A stretch of 64,000 nucleotides of DNA from Bacillus sp. AFS041924 (lineage in GTDB: Bacteria > Bacillota > Bacilli > Bacillales > Bacillaceae_G): assembly GCF_002577195.1 (NCBI RefSeq), contig NZ_NULG01000038.1:48327-112326 (forward strand), given 5' to 3'. Under the pieces are notes generated by a model. That model worked only from the letters and a program-made list of their open reading frames with translations, did not search any database and was not told where the DNA came from. Positions 44,175 to 52,661 of the stretch are shown here, in pieces. Position 1 is the stretch's first letter. Each line of letters opens with the position of its first letter. The position numbers and the translations under genes are program-made.

Positions 44175-44223
44175 GTCATTATGTTTTAAATTAAAGAGTG
44201 TCACTATTCTAGAATTTGCATAC

Positions 44224-44253
44224 TAAAAACCCACAAGGAATTTACCTTGTGGG
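44224..44253 (-). terminator. Terminator of the ureohydrolase gene
   Basis: On the minus strand CCCACAAGG and CCTTGTGGG pair (9 bp) and run into TTTTT. Confidence 0.9.
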
Positions 44254-44259
44254 CAATCT

Positions 44260-45222
44260 TCATTTATAGGACTCTTCTTTTTGTAAATTTTCATTTTTTA
44301 ATTTTAGGGCTACTAAACTCGCAAAGTCATGAATAATAGTTGCTGCTAAAAGAGAGGTAATTTGAGTAGGATCATAAGGCGGTAAGACTTCTACAAGGTC
44401 AAATCCAATAAAATTGAAATCTGTTAAAGACCGAATCATTTGTAATGTCTCAAAGCTATTTGGGCCACCGACTTCAAGCGTACCTGTTCCAGGTGCACAG
44501 GAAGGGTCTACAAAATCAATATCAAAGCTTAGGAAGCATGGTGTATCACCAATTTTTGCTTTTACTTCATTAATTACATCTTCAATTCCACGAGATTTTA
44601 ACTCAGGTGTTGTAATGACTTTATACCCGAGCTCAGTACTAGCATCAATATCCCCTGGATGATTAAGTGTTCCTCTAATTCCGATTTGAAATACTTTGTC
44701 ATTTTGTAATAATCCTTCTTCGTATGCACGTATGAAGGGAGAACCGTGCCAATACTTTTCATCATAATAAGTGTCCCAAGTATCCGTATGAGAATCAAAG
44801 TGGATTAAGGCAACTGGCCCATATATTTTTTTTGCGGCGCGCAAATTAGCCAAAGTAACGGAATGATCTCCACCAAGTCCTATAGGAATAATTCCTTGCT
44901 GCATTAAATCAAAGACTGCTTTTTCTATGAGTTCGTAACTTCTATGGATATTATGTGGAATAACTGAAACATCGCCGATATCAATTGCATTGCAATCATC
45001 AAATGGAAAAACCTTATGAATAGGATGATATGGAAATAAAGTCATAGAAGCTTGTCGAATAGCTTGAGGAGCAAAGCGAGCTCCGACACGAAATGATGCT
45101 GCAGTGTCATAAGGCATCCCAATGATTGCCAACTTAGTATTTTCACGTGATGAAGGTAAACGCATAAATGTACCCGATGTACAAAATTCTGGTTTAACTT
45201 CAGGGGATAAAGGATATTGCAT
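44260..45222 (-). CDS. Agmatinase-family ureohydrolase (agmatinase or guanidinobutyrase)
   Basis: 320 residues. Binuclear manganese site: GLGGDHSVTL (His), HFDSHTDTWD (Asp, His, Asp) and FDIDFVDPS (Asp, Asp). Splits urea from a guanidino compound: agmatine to putrescine, or 4-guanidinobutyrate to GABA. The length and SFRVGARFAPQAIR region fit both SpeB and GbuA types. Both products enter the pathway encoded at 52719-58648. Expressed from a sigma-54 promoter. Confidence 0.88.
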   Translation of the reverse strand: MQYPLSPEVKPEFCTSGTFMRLPSSRENTKLAIIGMPYDTAASFRVGARFAPQAIRQASMTLFPYHPIHKVFPFDDCNAIDIGDVSVIPHNIHRSYELIEKAVFDLMQQGIIPIGLGGDHSVTLANLRAAKKIYGPVALIHFDSHTDTWDTYYDEKYWHGSPFIRAYEEGLLQNDKVFQIGIRGTLNHPGDIDASTELGYKVITTPELKSRGIEDVINEVKAKIGDTPCFLSFDIDFVDPSCAPGTGTLEVGGPNSFETLQMIRSLTDFNFIGFDLVEVLPPYDPTQITSLLAATIIHDFASLVALKLKNENLQKEESYK

Positions 45223-45260
45223 TCAAATTACCTCCATATTTTTATTTATAATCTAGTTTT

Positions 45261-45276
45261 AGCAAATTTCATGCCA
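45261..45276 (-). promoter_or_regulatory. Sigma-54 promoter of the ureohydrolase gene
   Basis: On the minus strand TGGCAT-N5-TTGCT, about 40 bp before the start codon; one variant base (T for C) in the -24 box. Confidence 0.82.
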
Positions 45277-45348
45277 GTTTTTTTTAGTAGATAACCTAGA
45301 ATTCGCATGAGATAGCATCATTTGTAAATATGAGTGTTTGAATAATGT

Positions 45349-45364
45349 ATGCAGGACTGAATAA
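45349..45364. promoter_or_regulatory. Putative sigma-54 activator site (UAS 2), shared by divergent promoters
   Basis: ATGCA-GGAC-TGAATAA, preceded by TTGAATAATGT as at UAS 1. It is 73 bp upstream of the ureohydrolase -24 element and 120 bp upstream of the puuP one. Confidence 0.78.
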
Positions 45365-45483
45365 TGAACAGGTTGATCTTTAATGCAATTTCTGTTGGAA
45401 GAAATTTACAACTTTCTATTAATGCTTACTAGTTTCAATAGTTAGTAGTTGTTCTTTATAACGTTTACATAAATTTAATATTT

Positions 45484-45499
45484 TGGCATAAAACTTGCA
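45484..45499 (+). promoter_or_regulatory. Sigma-54 promoter of puuP
   Basis: TGGCAT-N5-TTGCA, about 120 bp before the GTG start of puuP. Confidence 0.82.
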
Positions 45500-45583
45500 C
45501 CTCTAAATAATAGTTATTTAAATATTCAAAAAAAGGAGGTTTCTGTCGGAAAACTAAGAATTATAAGTAAGTGGTAATAACGG

Positions 45584-45597
45584 TGTAAGCGCTTAAT
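45584..45597 (+). promoter_or_regulatory. Candidate cre (CcpA) site in the puuP leader
   Basis: TGTAAGCGCTTAAT, close to the cre consensus, about 85 bp downstream of the sigma-54 -12 element and 24 bp before the start codon. A position inside the transcribed leader would fit roadblock repression by glucose. Confidence 0.5.
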
Positions 45598-45620
45598 CTA
45601 AAACGAAGGGGATATGATAG

Positions 45621-46958
45621 GTGGAAAATAAAACACAGTTAAAAAGATCCTTAAAGTTATGGCAAGTAGTTATGATGGGGTTAGCCTATATGACCCCTAT
45701 GGTTGTATTCGACACATTCGGAATTGTATCTGATCTAACAAATGGTCACGTACCAACTGCATATATTGTAGCTTTAATTGGCATGTTATTTACAGCGGTA
45801 AGCTATGGCAAGCTTGTAAGAGTATTTCCTGATGCTGGTTCTGCTTATACATACACCCAGAAAGCAATTAGTGGTCACTTAGGCTTTCTTGTCGGGTGGT
45901 CATCTTTACTAGATTACTTGTTTTTACCAATGGTAAATGCTTTATTAACTAAAATTTACCTGAATGCACTTTTTCCTAATGTTCCAACTTGGATTTGGGT
46001 TGTTGGTTTTGTAGGGCTAGTTACATTCTTAAACTTAAGAAGTATAAATATGCTAGCGAATTTCAATACCTTCTTTGTATTGGTACAGCTTGCAATTATG
46101 GTTGTCTTTATCATTCTAGTAATCCAAGGCTTACATCGTGGAGAGGGATATGGGGAATTCAGCATAAAACCATTATTTAATGAAGGAATACATTTTGGCT
46201 CATTAGTAACCGGTGCAACAATTCTATGTTTCTCATTTTTAGGATTTGACGCTGTTTCTACTTTATCAGAAGAAACGATTAATCCAGCAAAAACGATTCC
46301 TAAAGCTATTCTTTACACAGCTCTTTGGGGAGGAGTAATCTTCACAGTTACTTCATTTTTCATTCAATTATACTATCCTGACATATCAAGATTTAAGCAT
46401 CCAGATGCTGCATCACCTGAGATTGCATTATATGTAGGTGGTAAATTATTTCAGTCCATTTTCCTATGTATTACCTTTATTAATACACTAGCTTCTGCAT
46501 TAGCATCACATGCAAGTGTCTCACGTCTGTTATATGTAATGGGACGTGATAAAGTTTTTCCAGATAAATGGTTTGGATTTATTCATCCAAAATGGAAAAC
46601 ACCAATATTTAACGTCATTTTCGTTGGTGTAATTTCGTTATCAGCAATCTTTTTTAACTTAGTAACAGCCACTGCATTAATTAACTTTGGAGCATTAATG
46701 GCATTTACTTTTGTTAATTTATCCGTTATTAATCATTTCTATATTCGAGGAAAACAGAGATCAATTAAAGGCTTCTTTTCATACTTGATCTTGCCTCTAA
46801 TTGGAGCTGCATCTGTAGCGATTCTATGGTTCAATATTGAAAAAAGCTCATTAATTATGGGAACGGTTTGGTTCGCCGTTGGGTTATTATATTTAATTTA
46901 CCTAACTAAAGCATTCCAAATTGCTCCACCCAAATATGAGGAAGAAGCAGCAGTATAA
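45621..46958 (+). CDS. puuP: Putrescine importer PuuP (APC family)
   Basis: 445 residues, 12 membrane segments. Very like E. coli PuuP as remembered: [80 protein letters not shown] and [17 protein letters not shown]. Imports putrescine with protons. GTG start nine bases behind GAAGGGG. Sigma-54 promoter, shared activator site and candidate cre site lie upstream. Confidence 0.9.
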   Translation: MENKTQLKRSLKLWQVVMMGLAYMTPMVVFDTFGIVSDLTNGHVPTAYIVALIGMLFTAVSYGKLVRVFPDAGSAYTYTQKAISGHLGFLVGWSSLLDYLFLPMVNALLTKIYLNALFPNVPTWIWVVGFVGLVTFLNLRSINMLANFNTFFVLVQLAIMVVFIILVIQGLHRGEGYGEFSIKPLFNEGIHFGSLVTGATILCFSFLGFDAVSTLSEETINPAKTIPKAILYTALWGGVIFTVTSFFIQLYYPDISRFKHPDAASPEIALYVGGKLFQSIFLCITFINTLASALASHASVSRLLYVMGRDKVFPDKWFGFIHPKWKTPIFNVIFVGVISLSAIFFNLVTATALINFGALMAFTFVNLSVINHFYIRGKQRSIKGFFSYLILPLIGAASVAILWFNIEKSSLIMGTVWFAVGLLYLIYLTKAFQIAPPKYEEEAAV

Positions 46959-46966
46959 TAAACTTG

Positions 46967-47004
46967 AAAAGCCACAATGGAATTGATTCCCTTGTGGCTT
47001 TTTT
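46967..47004 (+). terminator. Terminator of puuP
   Basis: AAGCCACAA and TTGTGGCTT pair around a 14-nt loop, followed by TTTTTT. Confidence 0.9.
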
Positions 47005-47066
47005 GCGTTCTTCTTAAGATGAGCTCAAATTTCTGGATAATCAATTTATGCCTAGTTTTGCCAACT

Positions 47067-47171
47067 TATCAACGAGCTTTCGTGTTATATCAACGAATTT
47101 AACCATTATATCAACGGACTTTAACGTTATATCAACCAAGTTCACATCTTTATCAACATTGTTCAATTAAT
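47067..47171. repeat. Tandem array, strict 21-bp period, five copies
   Basis: TATCAAC recurs at 47067, 47088, 47109, 47130 and 47151, exactly 21 bp apart; the 14 bases between copies are loosely conserved (TTTAACNTTA). No ORF with a ribosome site. Same period and copy number as the array at 28297, but a different sequence. Confidence 0.85.
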
Positions 47172-47298
47172 GTTCGGTTTTATAATTTGAAATCCAGTAT
47201 AAAGAAGCGGCCCACCTTACAAATGACATATCGTGTTCGCAACCCGCATCCCGCCGATCCTCTCAAACATCAAATAATTCAATTTTGAATAATTCTTA

Positions 47299-47314
47299 AT
47301 GCAAAACTGAATAA
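47299..47314. promoter_or_regulatory. Putative sigma-54 activator site (UAS 3)
   Basis: ATGCA-AAAC-TGAATAA, with further TGAATAATTC repeats on both sides (47285-47320). It lies 161 bp upstream of the -24 element of the glutamate dehydrogenase gene. Confidence 0.72.
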
Positions 47315-47474
47315 TTCATGCATTTAAACATATTTCCACTAATCATTCAAATTTGAATCTTAAAGAAAAAAGGTAATCGAAAAAAATATTAAAAGAAATT
47401 AAAGTCTATTAAAAGGCTCTCTAATAAGCTTTTATGAGATTTATCCCGTTAAAAAATCGGAATTGAAATTAAGT

Positions 47475-47490
47475 TGGCACAGGAATTGCT
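47475..47490 (+). promoter_or_regulatory. Sigma-54 promoter of the glutamate dehydrogenase operon
   Basis: TGGCAC-N5-TTGCT, full consensus, 37 bp before the start codon. Confidence 0.9.
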
Positions 47491-47526
47491 ATTTAATTTT
47501 TAAAAATAATTAATGAGGTGTATAAA

Positions 47527-48822
47527 ATGAGTTCAAATTTAAAAGCAGAGCAAACTGAAAAAATTAGTGAGCAGATTGAAATAGATGATTCCCTTCAAGA
47601 GTTTAGAGAAACATTAAATGAAGCAATCGGGATAATGAACTATCCGAGCCAAGTATTTGATTTTCTTAAAACACCAATGAGATTTTTAGAATTTAGTATT
47701 CCTGTTCAAATGGATAATGGAGAGACGAAAGTATTTCAAGGATATCGAGCACAACATAATGATGCACTAGGACCTACAAAAGGGGGAATCAGATTTCATC
47801 CTGATGTAACGCCAGAGGAAGTAAAAGCATTGGCTGGTTGGATGAGTTTGAAATGTAGTATTACTGATTTACCTTATGGAGGAGCAAAAGGTGGAGTTGT
47901 TTGTGATCCAAGACTTTTGAGTATGAACGAGCTAGAAAAATTAAGTAGAGGTTATGTAAGAGCAGTAAGCCAAATTGTAGGACCTACAAAGGATATTCCA
48001 GCACCTGATATGTATACAAATGCGCAAGTAATGGCTTGGATGCTAGATGAATATGACCACATTAGAGAGTTTGATTCTCCAAGTTTTATTACTGGTAAGC
48101 CGCTTACTTTAGGGGGGTCAGTAGGACGTGAAACGGCTACATCAAAAGGAGTATTTTATGCGCTTGAGTTAGTTAGTGAATTAAAGAAAATTGAAATAAA
48201 AAATATGAAGGTTATTATTCAAGGGTTTGGAAATGTTGGTAGTTATTTAGCGCAATATTTATTCGAAGCTGGAGCAAAGGTTGTTGGAGTTTCAGATGTT
48301 CTTGGTGGAGTTTACGATCCAGAAGGTTTAGACATACCGTATCTTTTAGAAAATAGAGATTCATTTGGAGTTGTTTCAAGCTTATTTAAAAATGCAATTT
48401 CTAATCAAGAGCTATTAGAAAAAGAATGTGATGTTTTAATACCAGCTGCAATAAGCGGAGTTATTAATAACCGTAATGCTGATAAATTGAAATGTAAAAT
48501 TGTTGTTGAAGCAGCAAATGGACCGACTACGAAAGAAGCTTTAGAAATTCTTGATCAAAAAGAAATTTTAGTAGTTCCAGATATTTTAGCGAATTCAGGC
48601 GGAGTGGTCGTTTCGTATTTTGAATGGTGTCAGAATATGCAAGGTTATTATTGGACAGAGAGTACTGTAGATGAGAGATTAAAAGAAAAAATGACAGATA
48701 GCTTTTTAAAAGTTTATAAAACTTCACAAAAATATGATGTGAATATGAAGATAGCGGCTTATATCGAAGGAATTCGTAAAATCGCTGAAGCTTGCCGATT
48801 GAGAGGTTGGGTAAAATACTAA
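47527..48822 (+). CDS. Glutamate dehydrogenase (Glu/Leu/Phe/Val dehydrogenase family, RocG/GudB-like)
   Basis: 431 residues. Catalytic region LPYGGAKGGVVCDP with the active Lys, NAD domain GFGNVGSYLAQYLFEAGAKVVGVSD, and the family's C-terminal ANSGGVVVSYFEW. It deaminates glutamate to 2-oxoglutarate, which recycles the acceptor used by the aminotransferases at 54270 and 55824. ATG 47527 is seven bases from GAGGTG; a GTG at 47518 is less likely. Sigma-54 control resembles that of rocG in B. subtilis. Confidence 0.92.
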   Translation: MSSNLKAEQTEKISEQIEIDDSLQEFRETLNEAIGIMNYPSQVFDFLKTPMRFLEFSIPVQMDNGETKVFQGYRAQHNDALGPTKGGIRFHPDVTPEEVKALAGWMSLKCSITDLPYGGAKGGVVCDPRLLSMNELEKLSRGYVRAVSQIVGPTKDIPAPDMYTNAQVMAWMLDEYDHIREFDSPSFITGKPLTLGGSVGRETATSKGVFYALELVSELKKIEIKNMKVIIQGFGNVGSYLAQYLFEAGAKVVGVSDVLGGVYDPEGLDIPYLLENRDSFGVVSSLFKNAISNQELLEKECDVLIPAAISGVINNRNADKLKCKIVVEAANGPTTKEALEILDQKEILVVPDILANSGGVVVSYFEWCQNMQGYYWTESTVDERLKEKMTDSFLKVYKTSQKYDVNMKIAAYIEGIRKIAEACRLRGWVKY

Positions 48823-48841
48823 ACTTAAAGGAGAGATCCAG

Positions 48842-49126
48842 ATGATTGATATTATTTCTGAATCAGCAGAAAGTCAGCTTGTACACCATTATTGTTTATT
48901 AACACAAAATAATAGATATGATTTATCGATTGCATTTTCAAGTCACTTTTATGGAAAATCAATGGTTACATCCATTCAATCTAGTAAAATGGCGTTATTA
49001 TGTTTAGAGGATATTCACTCTGAACATTATTGGGCTCCAAAACTAGGAATTGCTGACGAGGATATCTCAGAAATACAAACTTTCTTTAGTATGGTTCTAC
49101 AATCAAAACACATTTGCGAGTTATAA
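48842..49126 (+). CDS. DUF3055-like small protein
   Basis: 94 residues. The stretch NNRYDLSIAFSSHFYGKSMVTSIQSSKMALLCLEDI followed by an acidic helix looks like DUF3055, a small cytoplasmic family of Firmicutes with no known role. Family call is from memory of the pattern. It lies 19 nt after the glutamate dehydrogenase with an AAGGAGAG site, so it is in the sigma-54 operon. Confidence 0.65.
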   Translation: MIDIISESAESQLVHHYCLLTQNNRYDLSIAFSSHFYGKSMVTSIQSSKMALLCLEDIHSEHYWAPKLGIADEDISEIQTFFSMVLQSKHICEL

Positions 49127-49162
49127 TATGAGGCTTTATTTTCACAAAAAGGAGTGAGCTCA

Positions 49163-49411
49163 ATGAATTATGGGGTCATCGTCTGTGACTACTATGGAAC
49201 AGTTGAAGAAACAGCCATTCAAAAAGATTCAAGAATTTATGAATGGGAGCCGTTATTTTATGTAAAAACTTCGGATGGAATGATGAAAGTAATCCACCAA
49301 GGAATTTGCGGTGAAATTGTTTCATTGGAAGTCTCAGATGGAGACAAAGTAGTTCCGGGAATGGTTCTTGCTTATGTTAAAGAGGATTTGTTTGTTTCAG
49401 CTAGCGATTAA
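49163..49411 (+). CDS. Small biotinyl/lipoyl-fold-like protein lacking the modified Lys
   Basis: 82 residues. The second half (GICGEIVSLEVSDGDKVVPGMVLAYVKED) has the Gly and hydrophobic pattern of a biotinyl/lipoyl half-motif, but the hairpin that normally carries ExMK or ETDK is absent, so covalent modification is unlikely. ATG 49163 is eight bases after AAAGGAG; the GTG at 49154 overlaps that site. Third gene of the glutamate dehydrogenase operon, followed by a terminator. Confidence 0.6.
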   Translation: MNYGVIVCDYYGTVEETAIQKDSRIYEWEPLFYVKTSDGMMKVIHQGICGEIVSLEVSDGDKVVPGMVLAYVKEDLFVSASD

Positions 49412-49449
49412 GTAGAGTTGAATTAAACTTTCTCTATCTTAGGGAATGT

Positions 49450-49500
49450 AAAAAGGGCGTCTCATCAAGTAGACTGAAGAGACTGCCTTTTCTTTTTGTT
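49450..49500 (+). terminator. Terminator of the glutamate dehydrogenase operon
   Basis: AAAAGGGC-g-TCTC pairs with GAGA-ct-GCCTTTT with a small internal loop, followed by TCTTTTT. Confidence 0.75.
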
Positions 49501-49605
49501 TAAATTTAACTAGATTAGCAATTTCTAATTTTAGATTTTTGTGATAAATTTTAAAATTCTGCTAAAATAAGAATGTATATGGTTTAGACATAAGGGGGGA
49601 AAGAC

Positions 49606-51738
49606 ATGTTATCAATAAATGAGAAACAGATAAGACCAGTCATCACAATAGATATTGATCAATTTAAGGAAAATGATGAAATCGATTTATCCAAAATAAA
49701 TGAACCCTTTTTATTCTTACGTAAGCAAAAACAGATTTTTGGTTATGTTCAATTCAATAATATTATTCAAGGTAATGATAAAAAGAAAAATATAGCAATT
49801 TCAAAGATTACTAGTTCAGCTCAATCAATTCATAGTGTCTGTAGTATTAGTGGGCAAGTTTCATTAACAGATCTATTTCAAATTATTGGTGAACCAATCT
49901 CGATTGTAAAAGAAGATCAAGACATGCCAATAGGTTACATACTTCGAGAAGATATATTGGCCGAGCTATTCAAACAAGATAGTAAAAGTGTAGATTTATT
50001 AAAAAGTATTTTAACATCGATACCGATGGGGACGTTTGTAGTAGATAAAAATAAAGTGATTATTAATTGCAATGATGCTGGGTTAAAAATGATTAAATCA
50101 ACATCAGAAAAGGTAATTAATACAAAAGCAGAAATTATTTTTAGTGGTGAACAAATTGATAATGTATTTTCTACAGGTAAAACAATTCTTAATCAGATTC
50201 AAATAAATGATGATGTGGGAATTCTTGTTGATTATAGCCCAATTTTCGTAGATAACGAAATTGAAGGGGTTGTTATAGTTGTACAAGATCTTCCGATGGT
50301 GGAAGAAATGGCATCTGAAATTGAATATGTTAAAGACTTAAACAAAGATTTGAATGCTATTTTATCTAGTATTTACGATGAAATACTTGTAGTTAACCAT
50401 AAGGGAGAGTTAATTCGTTACAGCGAGAATATCATTCCTGGATTTTGGAATGTAGATTTAAAGGAATTACTTGGAAAAAGTATTTTAGAGTTTGAAAATC
50501 AAGGACTCTTTACGCCGTCGGTAACAAAATTAGTTTTAGAAAAAAAGAAAAAAGTTTCAATTGTTCAGGAAGCGATAAACGGACGTAAAGTACTTGCTGT
50601 AGGAAACCCAGTCTTTGGTGAAAAAGGAGAAATTGAACGTATTATTATTGCTTCTAGAGATATTACTGAAACTTCGCGCCTTAAAACTGAGTTAAAGGAA
50701 ATGAAGAAGATATCTGAGCAATATAAAAAAGAACTTGAAGACATTAAAAGCAAAGATCGTTTTGTTAAAAAACTGATTTACTGTAGCCCAAAAATGGAGC
50801 AAATTATAAATCAAGCAAAAAAAATTGCTGATTTTTCTTCAACTGTATTACTACATGGAGAGTCAGGAGTAGGGAAAGAAGTAATTGCACAGGCTATTCA
50901 TCAGTTGGGAAATCGTTCTTCAAAACCATTTCTAAAGTTAAACTGCGGTGCGATACCTGAAAATCTTTTGGAAAGTGAACTTTTTGGTTATCTTAAAGGA
51001 GCATTTACAGGAGCGGATCAAAATAAAGATGGTTACTTTAAGCAAGCAGATGAAGGTGTTTTATTTTTAGATGAAATTGGTGAAATGCCATTACATTTAC
51101 AAGTTAAATTACTTAGAGTACTTCAAGAGCAAGAAGTTATCCCAGTTGGAAGCACAAAGCCAATTAAGGTTAATGTTCAAATTATTGCAGCGACTAATAA
51201 AAGATTAGAAAAAATGGTTGAAGAACGTACATTTAGAGAGGATTTATATTATCGTCTAAATGTGATTCCATTAAATATTCCACCATTAAGAGAAAGAATT
51301 GAAGATATTTCGTTATTATCTTTTTCTTTCTTACAGCAATTAAATGAAAAATATAATAAGAGTTTCCATCTTACTCCAGATGCAATTAATGTATTAGAAT
51401 TTTACTCATGGCCAGGAAACGTCAGAGAGCTTCAAAATATTATTGAAAGATTAGTTGTTTCAGCTGAGGATCAAATCATTAATGCAGAGGATGTTAATCA
51501 ATTTTTACCAAATAGCTATGATTTTAATAAATCAAAACCTGTTATTAATAAAGTCATTCCTCTTCAAGAAGCAATTGATTATGTTGAGGAGCAACTCATC
51601 GTGCTTGCAATGAAGCAATATAAAACGACTACAAAAGCTGCACAGGTTTTAGGAATTAGTCAGTCTTCTGTTAGTCGTAAATATCAAAAAATAATGAATG
51701 AAAAGAATATGAATAGTGATTTTATGTCATTTAAATAA
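49606..51738 (+). CDS. Sigma-54-dependent activator with CBS-like, double-PAS and AAA+ domains
   Basis: 710 residues. N-terminal 1-125 looks like a degenerate CBS pair (FGYVQFNNII; PIGYILREDILAEL); PAS domains at about 125-225 (TSIPMGTFVVDKNKVIINCN) and 245-355 (LSSIYDEILVVNHKGELIRYS); AAA+ domain at about 395-630 with Walker A HGESGVGKE, canonical GAFTGA, Walker B VLFLDEIGEMP and NVRELQN; C-terminal helix-turn-helix (TTTKAAQVLGISQSSVSRKYQ). It stands in the middle of five sigma-54 promoters that share the ATGCA-N4-TGAATAA motif and is the best candidate for their activator. Ribosome site AAGGGGGG. Confidence 0.92.
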   Translation: MLSINEKQIRPVITIDIDQFKENDEIDLSKINEPFLFLRKQKQIFGYVQFNNIIQGNDKKKNIAISKITSSAQSIHSVCSISGQVSLTDLFQIIGEPISIVKEDQDMPIGYILREDILAELFKQDSKSVDLLKSILTSIPMGTFVVDKNKVIINCNDAGLKMIKSTSEKVINTKAEIIFSGEQIDNVFSTGKTILNQIQINDDVGILVDYSPIFVDNEIEGVVIVVQDLPMVEEMASEIEYVKDLNKDLNAILSSIYDEILVVNHKGELIRYSENIIPGFWNVDLKELLGKSILEFENQGLFTPSVTKLVLEKKKKVSIVQEAINGRKVLAVGNPVFGEKGEIERIIIASRDITETSRLKTELKEMKKISEQYKKELEDIKSKDRFVKKLIYCSPKMEQIINQAKKIADFSSTVLLHGESGVGKEVIAQAIHQLGNRSSKPFLKLNCGAIPENLLESELFGYLKGAFTGADQNKDGYFKQADEGVLFLDEIGEMPLHLQVKLLRVLQEQEVIPVGSTKPIKVNVQIIAATNKRLEKMVEERTFREDLYYRLNVIPLNIPPLRERIEDISLLSFSFLQQLNEKYNKSFHLTPDAINVLEFYSWPGNVRELQNIIERLVVSAEDQIINAEDVNQFLPNSYDFNKSKPVINKVIPLQEAIDYVEEQLIVLAMKQYKTTTKAAQVLGISQSSVSRKYQKIMNEKNMNSDFMSFK

Positions 51739-51762
51739 AAAACGCACCTAGTGCGTTTTTTT
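51735..51762 (+). terminator. Terminator of the activator gene
   Basis: CGCAC-CTA-GTGCG with A-run before and T-run after. The same hairpin recurs at 52293-52322. Confidence 0.88.
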
Positions 51763-51831
51763 ACATGTTGTTGAAAAAAGAACTTGTCAATTAAATAAAA
51801 ATATTTTTCAATTTAAAGGAAGCTGTATAAA

Positions 51832-51958
51832 GTTGATTTCCACTACAGGTTGCCCGCTTCCATGGGGCGAGACCTGAGCCTCCTTTAGCGCGCCTGCGGG
51901 GTCTTTAGGCTTCCCGCATTTCCCATAGGAGTCGAGCACCCTTTCGTTCCAAACAACC
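51832..51958 (+). repeat. Bacillaceae-type intergenic repeat, degenerate full-length copy
   Basis: Begins GTTGATTTCCACTACAGG, continues with GCCCGCTTCC, GAGCCTCCT, CGCGCCTGCGGGGTCT, and ends near TTCCAAACAAC. Much richer in G+C than its flanks. The order of blocks matches the common Bacillaceae repeat; substitutions suggest an old copy. Confidence 0.7.
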
Positions 51959-52292
51959 TCTTCAAGAAAAAAAGCATACGATAAAGTACTTTATTAATAC
52001 CCTTAAATTAGAGAAAAGTATTATTAAATTTCTCCCCGTATGAATGCCAATCTCGATCTAATAAACTTTAATTTGACCGTTGCCTTCTAACTTTTAACAT
52101 CTTGAATATTTTAAAATCTGAAAAAATAAAAGAAATTAACTAGAATACTGTAGGTTATTGGTAATATAGTATTTCAAAAAAATGGTCATTAAAACCATCA
52201 AGATAACATCATTAATAAATTATAACTTTATCGTCTAATGTTTCGACTAGTGTAGGATTTAACTATTGACTGCTTTATATTTCAACACTCTA

Positions 52293-52322
52293 ATAAAAAA
52301 ACGCACCTAGTGCGTTTTTTTT
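52293..52322 (-). terminator. Bidirectional terminator, second copy of the 51735 hairpin
   Basis: CGCAC-CTA-GTGCG between A-run and T-run. On the minus strand it directly follows the stop of the 44-residue gene at 52321-52455. Confidence 0.75.
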
Positions 52323-52455
52323 ATTTATCTAATTCCCCTATATTTTCAACATAACTATCAATTACATCAGTCATACTAACTTGATCTCTCGAGATACTAG
52401 ATGCCATGAATACAATGATGAGTCCCACTGCAATACAAGTTCCAGCAAGTAACAT
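52321..52455 (-). CDS. Small single-pass membrane protein, 44 residues
   Basis: Reads MLLAGTCIAVGLIIVFMASS, then a hydrophilic tail SRDQVSMTDVIDSYVENIGELDK. A textbook AAAGGAGGAA site stands eight bases before the ATG and a terminator overlaps the stop, which together mark it as a real gene despite its size. One membrane helix at about 2-19, acidic C-terminus. Family not recognised. It lies between the activator gene and the aminoaldehyde dehydrogenase and faces the other way. Confidence 0.7.
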   Translation of the reverse strand: MLLAGTCIAVGLIIVFMASSISRDQVSMTDVIDSYVENIGELDK

Positions 52456-52594
52456 ACAATTTCCTCCTTTCATGGTGTTCTAGCCTATGCACTAAATTTT
52501 CTTAATATGTCGTTTTACAATAATAGTTTTTAAAACGTTTTATAGCTTCCAAGTTTTTGCGAGTTTCAAAGATTATGCAAATAGTAATAGTGTT

Positions 52595-52610
52595 ATGCAA
52601 AAATGAATAA
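52595..52610. promoter_or_regulatory. Putative sigma-54 activator site (UAS 4)
   Basis: TTATGCA-AAAA-TGAATAA, the most symmetric copy of the motif; another TTATGCA lies at 52573-52579. It is 52 bp upstream of the -24 element at 52662. Confidence 0.75.
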
Positions 52611-52661
52611 TATTTGTACAGAGTATTCAGTTAAAAGCTTGCGAATTAGGTTTTTAAAAGT

